From positions 62,001 to 126,000 of the forward strand of contig JAMPXP010000015.1 of NCBI GenBank assembly GCA_023701135.1: a DNA stretch of 64,000 nucleotides, given 5' to 3'. This document shows positions 33,215-44,600 of the stretch, piece after piece. The first letter of the stretch is position 1. Each line of letters opens with the position of its first letter. Both the position numbers and the translations under genes were made by a program. A model generated the notes under the pieces. The model ran no database searches, was not told where the DNA came from, and saw only the letters and a list, made by a program, of their open reading frames with translations. Source of the DNA: Desulfobacula sp. (lineage in GTDB: Bacteria > Desulfobacterota > Desulfobacteria > Desulfobacterales > Desulfobacteraceae).

Positions 33215-33906
33215 TTCTGGATGATGGTTTCCTTGTCAATCTGTTTCACATATTCCTGGATCAGGTGTTCCAGTTCGACCATGCCCAGCTTTGTGAAGGG
33301 CTCCGAGCCGGACCCCGCCTTTTTTTTGTATTTTTCCGTCAGTTCTTCGGCAATTTCCCCCAGCCGCTTGTTGTGTTTCAGGCTTCGGTCCAGGCTCTGC
33401 TCGGTCTGGCGGAGCCTGGATTCAAGATCTCTTTTGTCCGATTCCAGCCCGCTGATGCGTCCGGATTTTTCCCGGTCCGCGGTCTGGAGGGCCTTGAATT
33501 TTTCCGCCAGATCCTGGAGGCTCTTCTCTGTTTTGGCCGCCCGGGTTTCCGAGTCCTTGATCTTTTCCTCAAGTCCGGCAAGGGTGGCCTGGTATTTTTT
33601 TTCAAGGGTTTCCGCCTGGGCGTCAAACTCTTCTTTTTCAGACAGGAGAAGGGCGATCTCTTCCTGGAGGTCTCTTTTCCGGGCCTCATCGGCCTGCCTG
33701 GCCCGGGTGCAGGCATTGAGCCCGGCTTTTTCCTCGGCATTTTTTTTCTGCAGGGCCTGGTACCGTTTGTTTCCGGTCTCAATGTCTTCGGTCAGTTCGA
33801 GAATCCGGCGGTCGGCCTTGATTTTCAGATATCCGAGATACCCCATGCCTGCAATGGCCGCCACCGTCAGCAGAACAGCGATCACCCGGTTTGTCTTTTT
33901 TTTCAT
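33211..33906 (-). CDS. Membrane-anchored coiled-coil protein
   Basis: This 231-residue protein has one N-terminal helix (VIAVLLTVAAIAGMGYLGYL, about 8-28) and then an almost continuous coiled coil from about residue 35 to 185, for example ILELTEDIETGNKRYQALQK and LRQTEQSLDRSLKHNKRLGE. The end is short and polar. The protein resembles the coiled-coil proteins found in TolQ/ExbB gene clusters, but no family was recognised. It overlaps the STN-like gene by 4 bp. A structural or periplasm-spanning role is likely. Confidence 0.65.
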   Translation of the reverse strand: MKKKTNRVIAVLLTVAAIAGMGYLGYLKIKADRRILELTEDIETGNKRYQALQKKNAEEKAGLNACTRARQADEARKRDLQEEIALLLSEKEEFDAQAETLEKKYQATLAGLEEKIKDSETRAAKTEKSLQDLAEKFKALQTADREKSGRISGLESDKRDLESRLRQTEQSLDRSLKHNKRLGEIAEELTEKYKKKAGSGSEPFTKLGMVELEHLIQEYVKQIDKETIIQK

Positions 33907-33923
33907 GGGAGGGTCCTTATCCT

Positions 33924-35660
33924 TTAAAATTCCGCATTGATATCGATCTGGATCGTATCCACGGCCAGGTCATTTTCCTGAGTATTATCGATACTCTGCA
34001 TATCTGTGATCTCATTGGCGCTCATCCACCGGGCCCCCAGCCAGACATTGTCATAGAGCCCCAGCTCCCCGCCAAAAATAAAGCCCTTGGCATTGGTGCC
34101 GCCCAGGTGGAAATCCGAATCCGTAAAGGCGTCCAGTACGGCATCGCTTTCCAGGTACCGGTATTCGGCAAAAAGATTCCAGTCCCAGCGGTGCCGGGGT
34201 TTGGGATATCCCACCTTGAGGCCCACCAGATAGCCTGTATCCCCGGAAATGCTCTGGATCTCGGCATTGGAATAATCGCCTAGTGTTTTTTCCGACATTT
34301 TTTCCGGGTCATAGCCCAGGTTTTTTACCCAGTCCCCGTAGAGGACAATATGGACCGGGGCGAACATGGTATTCTCAATGCGGCCGGTGAGGTTCAAAAG
34401 CTGAAATTCCGACAGGAGCCCGTAGATTTCATCCCTATCATTAGGGAAGGATGTTGCTTGCCTGTCCATATTAAAGATGGTATTGCCTTTCTGCATGAAT
34501 TTTGGGGCCATGGCGGAAAGGGCATGTTCATCGGCAGTGCTTAGAGAGCCATCGTCATTATCGATGGGGTTGCCCGTGACCTTGGTGTATTCATAGAGGG
34601 CGGCCCCTATCCGGTATTCCCACCCATAGGTCGGGTGGTGGTTGATGCCGACCTGGCCCCCCACCAGGTATTTGTCCTGCTGGGACCATTCCGATTCTTC
34701 CAGGGGAAAATAGCCCAGGGTGAGAAAGCCGTTGGAAAATCCGTTGGTATCCGTCACCAGGTTAACGGCCGCCCCTTCAAAGGCCAGGTCGCTGTCAAAA
34801 ACGAGACTGGAAGAATAAAAGGGATTTTCCATGATGCCGCCGGTGACCGAAATCCGGGGTTTTTTCCCCAGGATGCCCTCGGTGGGGGTATAGCTCCATT
34901 TCAGATAGGCCTGGTCCAGGACGATATCGGCCCTGTCATTGGACGCATGGCCCAGGGTGTGGTTGGTGGAAACCGGGTTACCCACACTGCCCGTGGCCAC
35001 CCGGACCCCGGCCTCGGTTTTGCCCACATTGATATCACCGGGTTCGATGAGGTCGGCCTTCATCCCTACCCTCAGCCGGATTCTCTGGCGGTGCTCGTCG
35101 TTGGTGGTATTCATGAGGGTATTGGGGCTGCTGGGGTCTTCGATATCCCGGGCATTGCCCTTGTCAAACAGAACCGATTCCTGGCGCAGCCGGATATCCC
35201 CGCCAAACCTGATCCGCTGGGCCCAGGAGGATTTTTCCAGCTTTTTGCCGTGGTCTTTTTTCACCACCGCCTCCAGTTGGTCCAGCTTTTCCTTGAGCTG
35301 CCGGTTGGTTTTGGCCAGGTCATCGGCCCGCCGGTCCACCCCCTGCTTCATGTCGTTCAGGTCCCGGGTCACCTTGTCCGTCACATCCTTGGAGATTTCC
35401 TGCAAATACTCCTCCTGACCCTGGGCCGGGGTAATGGTCACCACCTGGGGGGTTGCCTGGGCCTGCTGCTGGTAGCGCTCCAGGAAATTGCCTGCCTCGC
35501 TCTCGCTGATGATGCCCTTTTCCCGTAAAAGCCGGATCAGTTCCGCCGTGGTGTCAAAATTTTCCGGAGGCTTTTCTTCAGCAAATACCGGGGACCAGAG
35601 ACAGAACACCCCTAAAAAAACAGAGATGCATAATAATAATTTCATTCCAAAAGCCTGCAT
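33924..35660 (-). CDS. Putative outer-membrane porin (Porin_5-like)
   Basis: This 578-residue protein has a signal peptide ending near FAEEKP (residue 30). An N-terminal helical segment, DTTAELIRLLREKGIISESE, and a coiled coil (RADDLAKTNRQLKEKLDQLE, about 105-130) come before the barrel. The barrel part is beta-rich and runs to the C-terminal NDLAVDTIQIDINAEF ending in Phe, as expected for an outer-membrane beta-barrel. The layout matches putative porins of the Porin_5 type. It lies between TonB and the coiled-coil gene. It might be the channel through which this system acts, but the substrate is unknown. Confidence 0.8.
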   Translation of the reverse strand: MQAFGMKLLLCISVFLGVFCLWSPVFAEEKPPENFDTTAELIRLLREKGIISESEAGNFLERYQQQAQATPQVVTITPAQGQEEYLQEISKDVTDKVTRDLNDMKQGVDRRADDLAKTNRQLKEKLDQLEAVVKKDHGKKLEKSSWAQRIRFGGDIRLRQESVLFDKGNARDIEDPSSPNTLMNTTNDEHRQRIRLRVGMKADLIEPGDINVGKTEAGVRVATGSVGNPVSTNHTLGHASNDRADIVLDQAYLKWSYTPTEGILGKKPRISVTGGIMENPFYSSSLVFDSDLAFEGAAVNLVTDTNGFSNGFLTLGYFPLEESEWSQQDKYLVGGQVGINHHPTYGWEYRIGAALYEYTKVTGNPIDNDDGSLSTADEHALSAMAPKFMQKGNTIFNMDRQATSFPNDRDEIYGLLSEFQLLNLTGRIENTMFAPVHIVLYGDWVKNLGYDPEKMSEKTLGDYSNAEIQSISGDTGYLVGLKVGYPKPRHRWDWNLFAEYRYLESDAVLDAFTDSDFHLGGTNAKGFIFGGELGLYDNVWLGARWMSANEITDMQSIDNTQENDLAVDTIQIDINAEF

Positions 35661-35681
35661 TGTTTCACCCTCATCCTTATT

Positions 35682-36377
35682 TCAACTCTTAAACGTCACT
35701 TTTAATTTCACTGTTTTCGGCATGTCTTCCGGTGGGGCCTCACTGACCTTGAACCCGGCCAGGGCCTGTTTGACCGCATCATCCACCTGGGGATTCCCCG
35801 ATGACCCGTCAATGGCATAGGCCGTCATCCTGCCGCCGGAGTCCAGTTCCACCCGGAGCATGATCCGGTGTTTTCCGTCCGGGAGATCTTTCTTGTCTTC
35901 CAGAAACCGGTTCACCCTGTCCCGGATCTCATCCTGAAGAATCCGGGTATACCAGGCATACCGGGTCAGGAGGGACTGCGAGTCCCCGCCTCCGCCGATG
36001 AGAGACCGGCCCCCTTTTTTGGCGGCAAGGCCGAAGCCGTCGGACCCGCCGGTGCCGTCGGAATCCAGCCCCAGGTCATCTCCCGGAGGGGCTTCATCCT
36101 TGGCCGAATCCTCGGTTTCCTCGGGCACGTCCTTGGGTTCGGGCTCGACGATCTTTTCTTCCTTTTTAATCTCCGGTTCCGGCGGTTTTTCCTTGATTTT
36201 TTCCGGCGGCGGCGGTTTTACCAGGGTGATCCGCTGGACCTGTCTTTTTTTCCTGCCCTGGTCCCCCTCCAGCAGCATTTTAAACAGAAAAAAGCCCGAT
36301 ACCAGAAGGCATACAAAGACCAGACAGGCGATCCCCATGATCAGGGTTCTTTTATTATCCCGGGCCGGCTTATTCAT
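35682..36377 (-). CDS. TonB family energy transducer
   Basis: This 231-residue protein has an N-terminal helix (LIMGIACLVFVCLLVSGFFL, about 13-32), a Pro/Glu/Lys-rich periplasmic spacer (LVKPPPPEKIKEKPPEPEIK and following) and a C-terminal TonB-like domain at about 150-231 with VELDSGGRMTAYAIDGSSGN and DDAVKQALAGFKVSEAPP. It transfers proton-motive energy from ExbB/ExbD to an outer-membrane partner. The three genes are adjacent (ExbB-like, ExbD, TonB), so they form one motor. No TonB-dependent receptor is encoded in the window. Confidence 0.88.
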   Translation of the reverse strand: MNKPARDNKRTLIMGIACLVFVCLLVSGFFLFKMLLEGDQGRKKRQVQRITLVKPPPPEKIKEKPPEPEIKKEEKIVEPEPKDVPEETEDSAKDEAPPGDDLGLDSDGTGGSDGFGLAAKKGGRSLIGGGGDSQSLLTRYAWYTRILQDEIRDRVNRFLEDKKDLPDGKHRIMLRVELDSGGRMTAYAIDGSSGNPQVDDAVKQALAGFKVSEAPPEDMPKTVKLKVTFKS

Positions 36378-36380
36378 GGC

Positions 36381-36788
36381 TCATTTCACGAGTCTCTGGG
36401 TGACCAGGCCCAATTGGGTGATTTCCAGCCGCTGCATGAGATCCAGGATATCCATGACGCTCTGGTAATAGATCTTGGCATCGCCCTTGACCACCACCGG
36501 GAAATTGGGGTCCGCCGCCTTATGGACCCTCAGGTTCTGCTCCAGCTCGGCCATGGTCACCGGATAGGCGTCCAGATAGATCTGGCCCTTGTCGTCAATG
36601 GTCACGGCCTTGGTTTTGGGCTTGGTCAGGCTGGGGGCCGCACTGGCCTTGGGCAGATCGATCTTGATGCCCTGGACCGAGGCGGTCACGGCAATGATAA
36701 AGACCACCAGAAGGGTCCAGGCCAGGTCCAGGAGCGGGGTCACGTTGATTTCATTAAAGGATTCATAGGTAAAAAAATTACGTCTCAT
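36381..36788 (-). CDS. ExbD/TolR family biopolymer transport protein
   Basis: This 135-residue protein has the family length. A short cytosolic start with INVTPLLDLAWTLLVVFIIA carries the conserved aspartate in the membrane helix, which is essential for proton flow. The periplasmic part has VTIDDKGQIYLDAYPVTMAE and VVVKGDAKIYYQSVMDILDL, the TolR/ExbD fold. The ATG overlaps the ExbB-like stop by 4 bp, and the TonB gene starts 3 bp after its stop. It should form the stator with the fused ExbB-like protein. Confidence 0.92.
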   Translation of the reverse strand: MRRNFFTYESFNEINVTPLLDLAWTLLVVFIIAVTASVQGIKIDLPKASAAPSLTKPKTKAVTIDDKGQIYLDAYPVTMAELEQNLRVHKAADPNFPVVVKGDAKIYYQSVMDILDLMQRLEITQLGLVTQRLVK

Positions 36789-38602
36789 GATGATTCTCCG
36801 TAAACCGAGTCCACATTCAGGGCAAAGAGGTCCACAAAAAGGCCTGTGTCCGTGGTCACCTCCCGGATTTTTCCGGCCAGGTAGTTATAGCCGAAAAGGG
36901 CGGGGATGGCGACGATGAGCCCGAAAACCGTGGTGGCCAGGGCCGAGGCCACACCGGGCGCAATGGCCATGATATTGGCCTCCCCGGCTTCGGCCATGGC
37001 GGCAAAAGTGTTCATAACCCCCCATACCGTGCCCAGCAAGCCCAGGAAGGGCCCCCCGGAGATGGACAGGGTCAGGGCCATGAGCCAGGCATTCATCCGC
37101 CTTGCTTCCTCCACCAGCCCGGTTTCAAGGACGGCTTTCAGATTGTCCAGGTGCTTGGCGGTAAAGGCTTTGGGTCCGCATTCCAGGTCATGTCTCAAAA
37201 AGTCCAGGTTCCTGAGGCCGGCCTCATAGATCCGGTAAATCCCGGAGTCCTTAAACAGGCCGGGATCAGCATCCAGGGAAAGGGGATCAGTCAGCCTGCG
37301 GTACTGTTCCAGGAAATTTTTGTTCCCCCGGGCCGTATTAAACAGGGAGATGCTTTTGCTGACCATGACCAGCCATGAAACCCCCATAAAACCGACGAGG
37401 ATGCCGATGATGATCAGGCCGTCAAAGGAGATGTTCTTGATGATGATGGCCAGGTAGACCAGGGCCTGGGCGGCCGCTCCGCCGCCTTCGTTGATTTCCT
37501 CGGGGGCAAAGGCCAGGAAACCGGCGTCGGGTCCCTGGGACACGAAATTGGCCCGGACCCAGGCCCCGGACCGTTTGGTCCCCGCTATCCTGAGTTCATC
37601 CAGCTCTCCGGTAAAGGCCCTGCTGCCGTCGGCCTCCCCGCCCACCAGGAGACTGCCCTTGAGGACGGAAAGATCGAATTTGGTGTCCACCCATTTGGAT
37701 TCAACCCCGTCCAGGTAAAGGGTGACCCGGCCCACCTGGGCCATGGTGACGGCCAGGTGGTGCCAGCCCTCCAGGGGCAGGTCCAGGCCTTGGGGGCTTT
37801 CAAAGGGCTGTTTCCCGTCGTTTCCGGACACAAAGACCCTGGTTCCCCGGATGGTGATGAAAAGACCCATGCCGTCCACGGCCCTTGAAAAAAGGACGGC
37901 ATTGTTCTGGGGCTCGGAAATTTTGACCCAGGCGGAAAAGGTAAGGCCCGATGTAAAATTAAAGGACGGGTGTTCGGGGATCTCCAGGATGCTCCCGGCC
38001 CCGTAAAATCCGGCGCCGTTGCCCATGATCCCGGCCAGGCCCAGGCCGCCGCTGAATTTGGCCCCATGGGCCCCATAGGCCGTTGAATCCTGGGGCAGCC
38101 CTTCGATTTCACTGAAATGAAAGACCCCCTGGTCAAAGGCGTCAAACCCGGTTTTGGCATCCCCGGCAGTGGCAGCCTTGGCATTGCCGTAATAGAGCCA
38201 GATCCCCTCCTGGTTTGAAGCGGCCTTTACCACCGGCAGGTTCACCCAGACCAGGGCGATTTCATCCACGCCGTCAAAGACCTCGATATGGTATTTTAAA
38301 AGGGTGAGGTCATCCCCGGCCACAAACCTTATATCCTCTCCGTTTTCCCCGGCCCGGGTAAAATCGAAATTCCCGGAATGGAGCCGGACCAGCACCGGGA
38401 ACTGGACCAGGTTTTCCGGGATGTCGGCCCCGGCCGGCGTGGTATCCAGGGTGATTTTTTTCCGGTATTGCCAGTCTTCATTCCACCAGGCCTGGGCCCC
38501 CGGCAATACAACCGTCCACGACATTCCCACCAGCAGCAAAAGACCGAGTAAAATCCTGCGCACCTTCTTATGAATCACTTTTTTCCTCCAGATATCCATC
38601 AT
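36785..38602 (-). CDS. ExbB/TolQ proton channel with N-terminal DUF2341 and LamG-like extension
   Basis: This 605-residue protein is far longer than ordinary ExbB (about 240). It has a signal/anchor segment (about 16-36) and a DUF2341-like domain (about 40-130, WWNEDWQYRKKITLDTTPAG). Next comes a LamG/concanavalin-type domain at about 195-345: FNFTSGLTFSAWVKISEPQN and EGWHHLAVTMAQVGRVTLYL. The MotA/TolQ/ExbB membrane part (about 380-600) includes GPFLGLLGTVWGVMNTFAAM and APGVASALATTVFGLIVAIP. The extension would lie in the periplasm and may bind a glycan or protein. It partners ExbD and TonB. The gene begins 5 bp after the TpsA stop codon. Confidence 0.88.
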   Translation of the reverse strand: MMDIWRKKVIHKKVRRILLGLLLLVGMSWTVVLPGAQAWWNEDWQYRKKITLDTTPAGADIPENLVQFPVLVRLHSGNFDFTRAGENGEDIRFVAGDDLTLLKYHIEVFDGVDEIALVWVNLPVVKAASNQEGIWLYYGNAKAATAGDAKTGFDAFDQGVFHFSEIEGLPQDSTAYGAHGAKFSGGLGLAGIMGNGAGFYGAGSILEIPEHPSFNFTSGLTFSAWVKISEPQNNAVLFSRAVDGMGLFITIRGTRVFVSGNDGKQPFESPQGLDLPLEGWHHLAVTMAQVGRVTLYLDGVESKWVDTKFDLSVLKGSLLVGGEADGSRAFTGELDELRIAGTKRSGAWVRANFVSQGPDAGFLAFAPEEINEGGGAAAQALVYLAIIIKNISFDGLIIIGILVGFMGVSWLVMVSKSISLFNTARGNKNFLEQYRRLTDPLSLDADPGLFKDSGIYRIYEAGLRNLDFLRHDLECGPKAFTAKHLDNLKAVLETGLVEEARRMNAWLMALTLSISGGPFLGLLGTVWGVMNTFAAMAEAGEANIMAIAPGVASALATTVFGLIVAIPALFGYNYLAGKIREVTTDTGLFVDLFALNVDSVYGESS

Positions 38603-38607
38603 CCTGA

Positions 38608-41600
38608 TTATGTTTTCTGACCTTCTTCATCTTCGTTGTTTTCATCTTCTTCCTCTTCCTCATCCTCTTCATCAAACCCGATGACCTGGACATCCACCCA
38701 TTTGGGTTCATAGCTGTACCCTTCCGGGGTTTCTTCGCTCATGCGGTCCCGGGCCGAGGCCAGGGCCGAAGACTCTTCGGACATGAGGCCCGCATCGGCC
38801 AGCCCCCCGCCCCCGGAAAGCCCGGTAATGCCGCCGGAGGATTCCGCCGGTTTGGCAAACCCGATGGAAATGCCCGTGGCCTGGATATTCTGGGCATTGA
38901 GAACCCGTTTGGCGGCCAGGGACACATTCCGGCCCGCAATCCCTGCCTCCCCGGCGTCGATATCGCCTTCCGGCGCCGTCACATAGATATCTCCCGCATC
39001 TTCTTCCATGGGAGCCGTGGCCCGGATGCCGCTGCCCACAGCCGGAGGTTCATATATTATCTTATAGGTTCCGTCCGCTTGCTTTTCGAGATAGGCATCC
39101 GAAGACGCCACTGCCGCCTTGGACCCAATTCCGGCATTGATATCTCCATGATCCGACCAGGCAATGATATCTCCGCCGGCAAAGGTCATCACCCTGGATT
39201 GATTAACGTTGATATCATCCTTTGCAAATATTTTAACAGCACCGCCCGCCGTGGTGTATAGCCCGGAACTTTTTTTCTCGGAGGCCGGTTTTCTCGTGAT
39301 GGGCGGAGGATCGATGGTAGAAAGGCCCACATTGATTTTACCGCGGGCCAGGGTGAAAATATCGCCGGATCCCCCGCTGGTAAATATCCTTGAGTTCACC
39401 AGATTGATATTGCCCTCGCTATTTCCTGAGCCCTCGAACAAAGGATTGATCAGTATCCGTCTGGCATCCGCCAGTATCCGGTCAGCCAGGGCCGTGTTGC
39501 CTTCCGCCCGGGCCCGCTCAAATTTCAGTCCGGCCTGACGCAAACCATCAATCCCTTCAATGAATCCTGATTCGGCTAAATAATCTTCCACTTCTTTTTT
39601 TAAATCCTCGTCCCCATTGAAGACTTCAGGGTTAAAATCACTAAGCTCATAAGCTCTCACCAGATTTAAAAACGCTGTATCACCGAAAAAAAAGTTTAAC
39701 TCATCCACTGAAAAAGAGTTTTGTATGCCGGCGATCACCATCAGATCATTATCTCCTTTCGGCAGATATGGATTGGTGGCGCTGCCCGTGGACTGAATGC
39801 CTTGCGAAGTCCCCAGGTCGATGGTATTTCCGGCCTGAACCAGGGTCAGGCCGGGACCGCCCATGAGGATTCCGATTGGATTCTGCTGGGCTTTATTGCT
39901 CTGAAAATAAATATCCCTTCCGGCATAAATCGTGGTCTGGTCCGTCTCTCTCAGGTTCTGTCCGGTATAGTTGACATTTGCAATATCCCGTCCCGCCCAT
40001 AGGGTTGCAGCCTTGGGAATGGCCAATTGGATATTCCGGATGTCGTTTTTCGCCTCCACTTTGGCCGTTACGCTGTCGTTTTTATGAAGGAGGTAGTCTG
40101 CGTGCAGCCCCGGGTTTTTTAAGTCTCCTAAAAGGTCAGATCCTTCTCCGGAATGCATCTTGTAAACATCATCCGGGTCCATGTCGGACATAAACAATTG
40201 ATAATCGCCGCTGGCGGAATCAGACGTATTCTTCGCAGAGATGTCGTTGCCCGCATAGAGATTCAGGTTTCCTTCTCCGGCTGGCGCAAGGTAAAAATTC
40301 TTTTTCAGGACAATGTCTTTGCCGGCGGTCATATACAGGCTGGGAGGCAGAATGGCAGCCATGTCCGCTTTGATTGAATTTGTTTTTTTGTCCCTCTCCC
40401 CATTGATTGAGGAATGTGGAGCACCCGTCAGGGTAATGCTGCCGATCCGGGCCGTCAGGGCAAGGGAGGCAGTCTCGGTGTATAGAAGATTCCAAAATGG
40501 ATCACCTAAAACTTGTTGACCGTCAATACCTATAATATAATTACCGTCAGCATCCTTAGGATCGGGGTATTTAGCACCCGCGTAATCCATGCCGGCAAGG
40601 GTGGGGTTCAGAACCGAAGCCAGGGTGATATTTCCCTGGGCTGTCAGGCGGATTTGCGAATCAAAGGCTTCCACTACCTGGTCGTCACTCGCATTTCCGA
40701 AATTGGCCAGGCTGTTGAGAGAGACCTTTCCCTGCTTGTTCAGAAACCGTCCATCCAGGTTTCCCCGGGTTGAAACGGACAGGTCCCCTTTGCCGAAGGT
40801 GCCGGTCTGGGCAAAAAAATCGCCGCCGGCATCAATGGTCACATTGCCCCCGCCCATGGCGGCAATGCCCTGGGTGGCGGATAAACCGTAGCCATAATTG
40901 GCGGCCCAGCCGTATTCAGATATCTTTTCATTGTATCCGGTAGAATCATAAGCGATATCGGAAACTCTAGTATACCAGGCATTTTGATTCAGATCCGTCA
41001 TCTTCACCGATCCCCCGGTCTGAATCTGAATGTCCCCGCCGCTGTTGTATGCAAACGTAAAATAGGTATGATTCCAAACCGGGGCTTGCCCGGTTTCCGC
41101 CACGGACAGGGGCTGACCCGTGGTCCGGATGGTGCCGACCTGGTCTTTCCCGGATATGGTTTGTTTTTTGAGGATCAGATCCCCTTTGACATCCAGGGAG
41201 ATGTCCCCCGTGGCCGTCTGTATCACCCCGCCGTCCAGCGTCAGGTCGCCCAGGGTCAGGCCCCGGATATGGCCGGTATAGGAACCCAGGTTGTAATTCA
41301 TCTTCATATAGGTCATATAGTCGCTGTTTCCCGAGCTGTCATTTTTGACCTTTCCAATGACGGTATTGTTTCCCGAGGCAAAATTGATGTCGCCGCCTTC
41401 CGTATAAATCATTTTTTGCTGGGCCAGGGCCAGGTTGCCCTGCCCCGGATTCACTGCAAAGATATCTCCGCTTGACAGCTTTGCCCCGGCGGCCAGGTTG
41501 ATCCGGGTGGAGTCCTTTGCAGTGCCCATGAGGAGGAGATCCATGTTGAGCTTGCCATCCTTCATCGTGGAGAGCGGGTGGTCCAGGATGTTCTGGTTAA

Positions 41601-44600
41601 TGAAAAGGTTGCCCGCCGCCTTTAGGGTCAGGACCGGGGCGACTTTATTATCTTCATCAGAACCGATCTGCCAGCGCCAGTCTGTGAGATCCAGGGCTGT
41701 ATTGAGACTTAAGTCCCCGGTGCTCTGGACTTCAATGCCCGGCCGGAAGAAGAAATCGTTGTCCGTGACCTTGGTCCCGTCTTGCGTCACCAGGCCGGCT
41801 TCCTTCATCAGTCTGTTGCTGATGTTATTTGCTCTGTTCATCAAGGTTGTGGCATGGGTTTTCCAGGTTGTGGCATCCGAGGAGGTAATCGCCGTATCCT
41901 GATAGAGCCTTACCCCTTCCACCGTTACCTTTGAAACACCGGTCAGGGTAGCGTTCATGGTCAAATTCACATCGGTATAGGTATTATTGAGCGGCGCCCT
42001 CAGATAGACCTCACCATCATCCCCGTCAACGGCGGAGGTATCCAGGGCGGCCCCGCCGAGATTCATGAAGCCGTTATTTCCGGCGCCGATGCCGAGGATG
42101 ATCTCGCCCCCGTCTGCTCCGGAGCCTGTGGCCCCGGCCCATATCCCGGTGGCTGAAGAAAGGGTCAGATTATTGCCGGCGTAGAGTTCCACGCGGCCTC
42201 CGCCGGTTTCCGACGATGCCTTGATCAAAGTCTTCAACGTCTCTCCTTGATCGTTCTCACGATGGAGGAGGCCTACATTAAGGTTGCCCTCATCCGCGGA
42301 AAGTCTGAATTCCCGGGCGGTCACACTGGAGTCCAGGGAGACGTCTCCCTTTCTGACCCTCATGTCGATTTTCTGTTTGAACCCTCCGCCGGAAAGCATG
42401 GAAACAAGGGATGAAACATTGGCAAAGGACTGTGCATCCATGAGAAAGGACCCCCCTTGTCCGGAATCCGACTTGCCCGCCAGGCCCCCCTGAATATCCA
42501 GAGTTCCTTCCGGAGCGCTCACGGCAATGGTTCCGGCATTGCCTGATGTTTTTTTTCCGGTCAACACATCAGTGAAGGTGAAGGCCGACACATCGGTGAG
42601 GGACCCGGCCTTAAGATCAATAGTGCCTTTCTGGGTTTCATACACCACCATGCCGCCGTCATAGTCCACATTCCCGGACCGGGTTCCCTTTGCCGAAACC
42701 ACTGCGCCGTCCAGCATGGACACTGCGCCGGCTTCAAACACGCCCTCAGCATTTAATCTGCCCGTGGCATTAAAATGGATAACACCGGAGGTCAAACCGA
42801 TATATCCGCTGTTTTCAATACTGGAGGCGGAAAAAGAGAGTTTGCCGCCGATATTGTCATTGGCTTCTTCAGTGCCGTTGATTTTTTTCAGCATGGAAAT
42901 TTTGCCGGTCCCGGCGTCTACGGTAAAATCAAGGGCCTCATAGGTGTATTCACCCTCTTCATCTTCTGCCCAGCGGTAGGTGCCGGTTACCTTTGCTGCA
43001 GTTGTCGTTAGATCGGCATTCCCGGTATTTAAAGACCCTTTCCCGACAAAGGTCAGATTGCCGGAGCTGTTGAGACTGATCTCATTAAAACCTGAAAATC
43101 CCACATCCCCCTGACCGATAAAGATCCGGTCTGCATTAATGGAAAACTCGTCGGTATTATAGGCATAGGATTTATCAGTCTTTTCCCGGGAATTCAAAAG
43201 AGAGACGGTCTTCGCCGTAAAGGTTGGGGTGATGTCGGTATTTTTCAGAGCGTTTGCCAGCAAGGGAGTATCGGCCACAATGAGGGTTTTTGCCGCAAGA
43301 GCCACATTGCCGGCAAAACCGATTTCTTCCCGGCCGGAGAGCCATATCTCTTCAAGGCCGGCAAAGCTTTTCCACAGGGCTTCTTCCACAATGAACCCGC
43401 TTTGAATGTCCTTTTCATGGGTCGAGTCGGTCAGATACAGATGATCCGAAGACAGTTGAATCACCTTGCCGGCTTTAATCTCCCCCCGCATTATTTTGCC
43501 CTGGGCATCGACCCCTTTTTTTCTATCCATCCCCTGGGCGTCGATTCCGATGAGATAAGAGGAGCGGATAAAGGAATCTGCTTCCATCACCAGTTTTCCG
43601 GCGCTGGACAGCAGGGTCACCGACCCCTTTTCCCCTGTGCCGGTGATGCCGGCATTATGACCGAGAGTGATGTCGTTTTCAGCCGTCAGGGAGATCCGAG
43701 TCCCTGTGAGGTTGTTGTCGTCTTCGAATTTGATGGTTTCCGTGATCTCTTCACTCCCGATATTTAGCTCCCATAGGCCGAGTTCGGAAAGTCTTTGCGG
43801 ATCCAGATAGAGGGTGTCTTCATAGTCCTTCAAGTCGGGACGTTCGTTCAAAGCGGTATCAAAATTAAAATTATTGCCGAGATTGATGCGGGTGCTGCTG
43901 AAAATCACATCCTTTCCGCTCAGGGTCATGATCCCCGGCCGGTAGTCGCTGTTCAATGCGCCTGCCCTGATCCGGCTGTTGAGAATATTGGTGGGCGCAC
44001 TGATTTCCAGGCTGCCGGCATTTCCCGCCACGATGCCCAAGCTTTCATAAAGGCCTTCCTGTCTGACATCCGAAGCCGGCCGGATGGTATAAAGGCTTGC
44101 CTGGGAGGAAATGAGGCCGCTTCCCTGATCCGCTGTATATCCCACGGCCAGGGTGTAGCCTTCACGGGTTTTATTCGCTACCGTTGCCGCACTCAGAGTC
44201 CCTTGGGCTTCAACGATAATGGCCCCCTCCATGAAGGCATAGGCTTCGGGCAGAAGGGTATATACGCCCTGGGGAAGGATATCGTTTCCTTCCAGGAAAA
44301 CCGCCTCCCCGGGCAGGTTGCCCATGCTGTTGGGAAGGATCACATACCGGCCGGATGTGGAAAGCGGGTCCAGTGATCCGGCGGTGCCGGCGATAAAGGT
44401 ATAACCGAAGGCCGTTCCTCCGCCTTCAATATTGATGAGGGCCTCATCCCTTCCAATGACTTCATGGGCATGGATCTCAACGGACTTTTCAGGCAGAGTT
44501 TCGATAAGGGTATCAGCGCCGGAGATCTTGCCGGTCTTATCATATCCATACCAGTTTAAGCCGGTGCCATCGACCTCTCCATAGTTGACGGCGATTTCCC

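Noticed and set aside
33221-33940. Long plus-strand frames over the coiled-coil gene
   Set aside because: Antisense shadow of a gene with strongly biased codon use; the minus-strand frame has a membrane helix, heptads and operon overlap.
34635-35528. 297-codon plus-strand frame over the porin gene
   Set aside because: Shadow frame of the porin gene; no ribosome-binding site or recognisable motif.
35868-36803. 311-codon plus-strand frame over the TonB and ExbD genes
   Set aside because: Antisense of conserved genes, with repetitive Phe/Gly/Arg composition typical of shadows.
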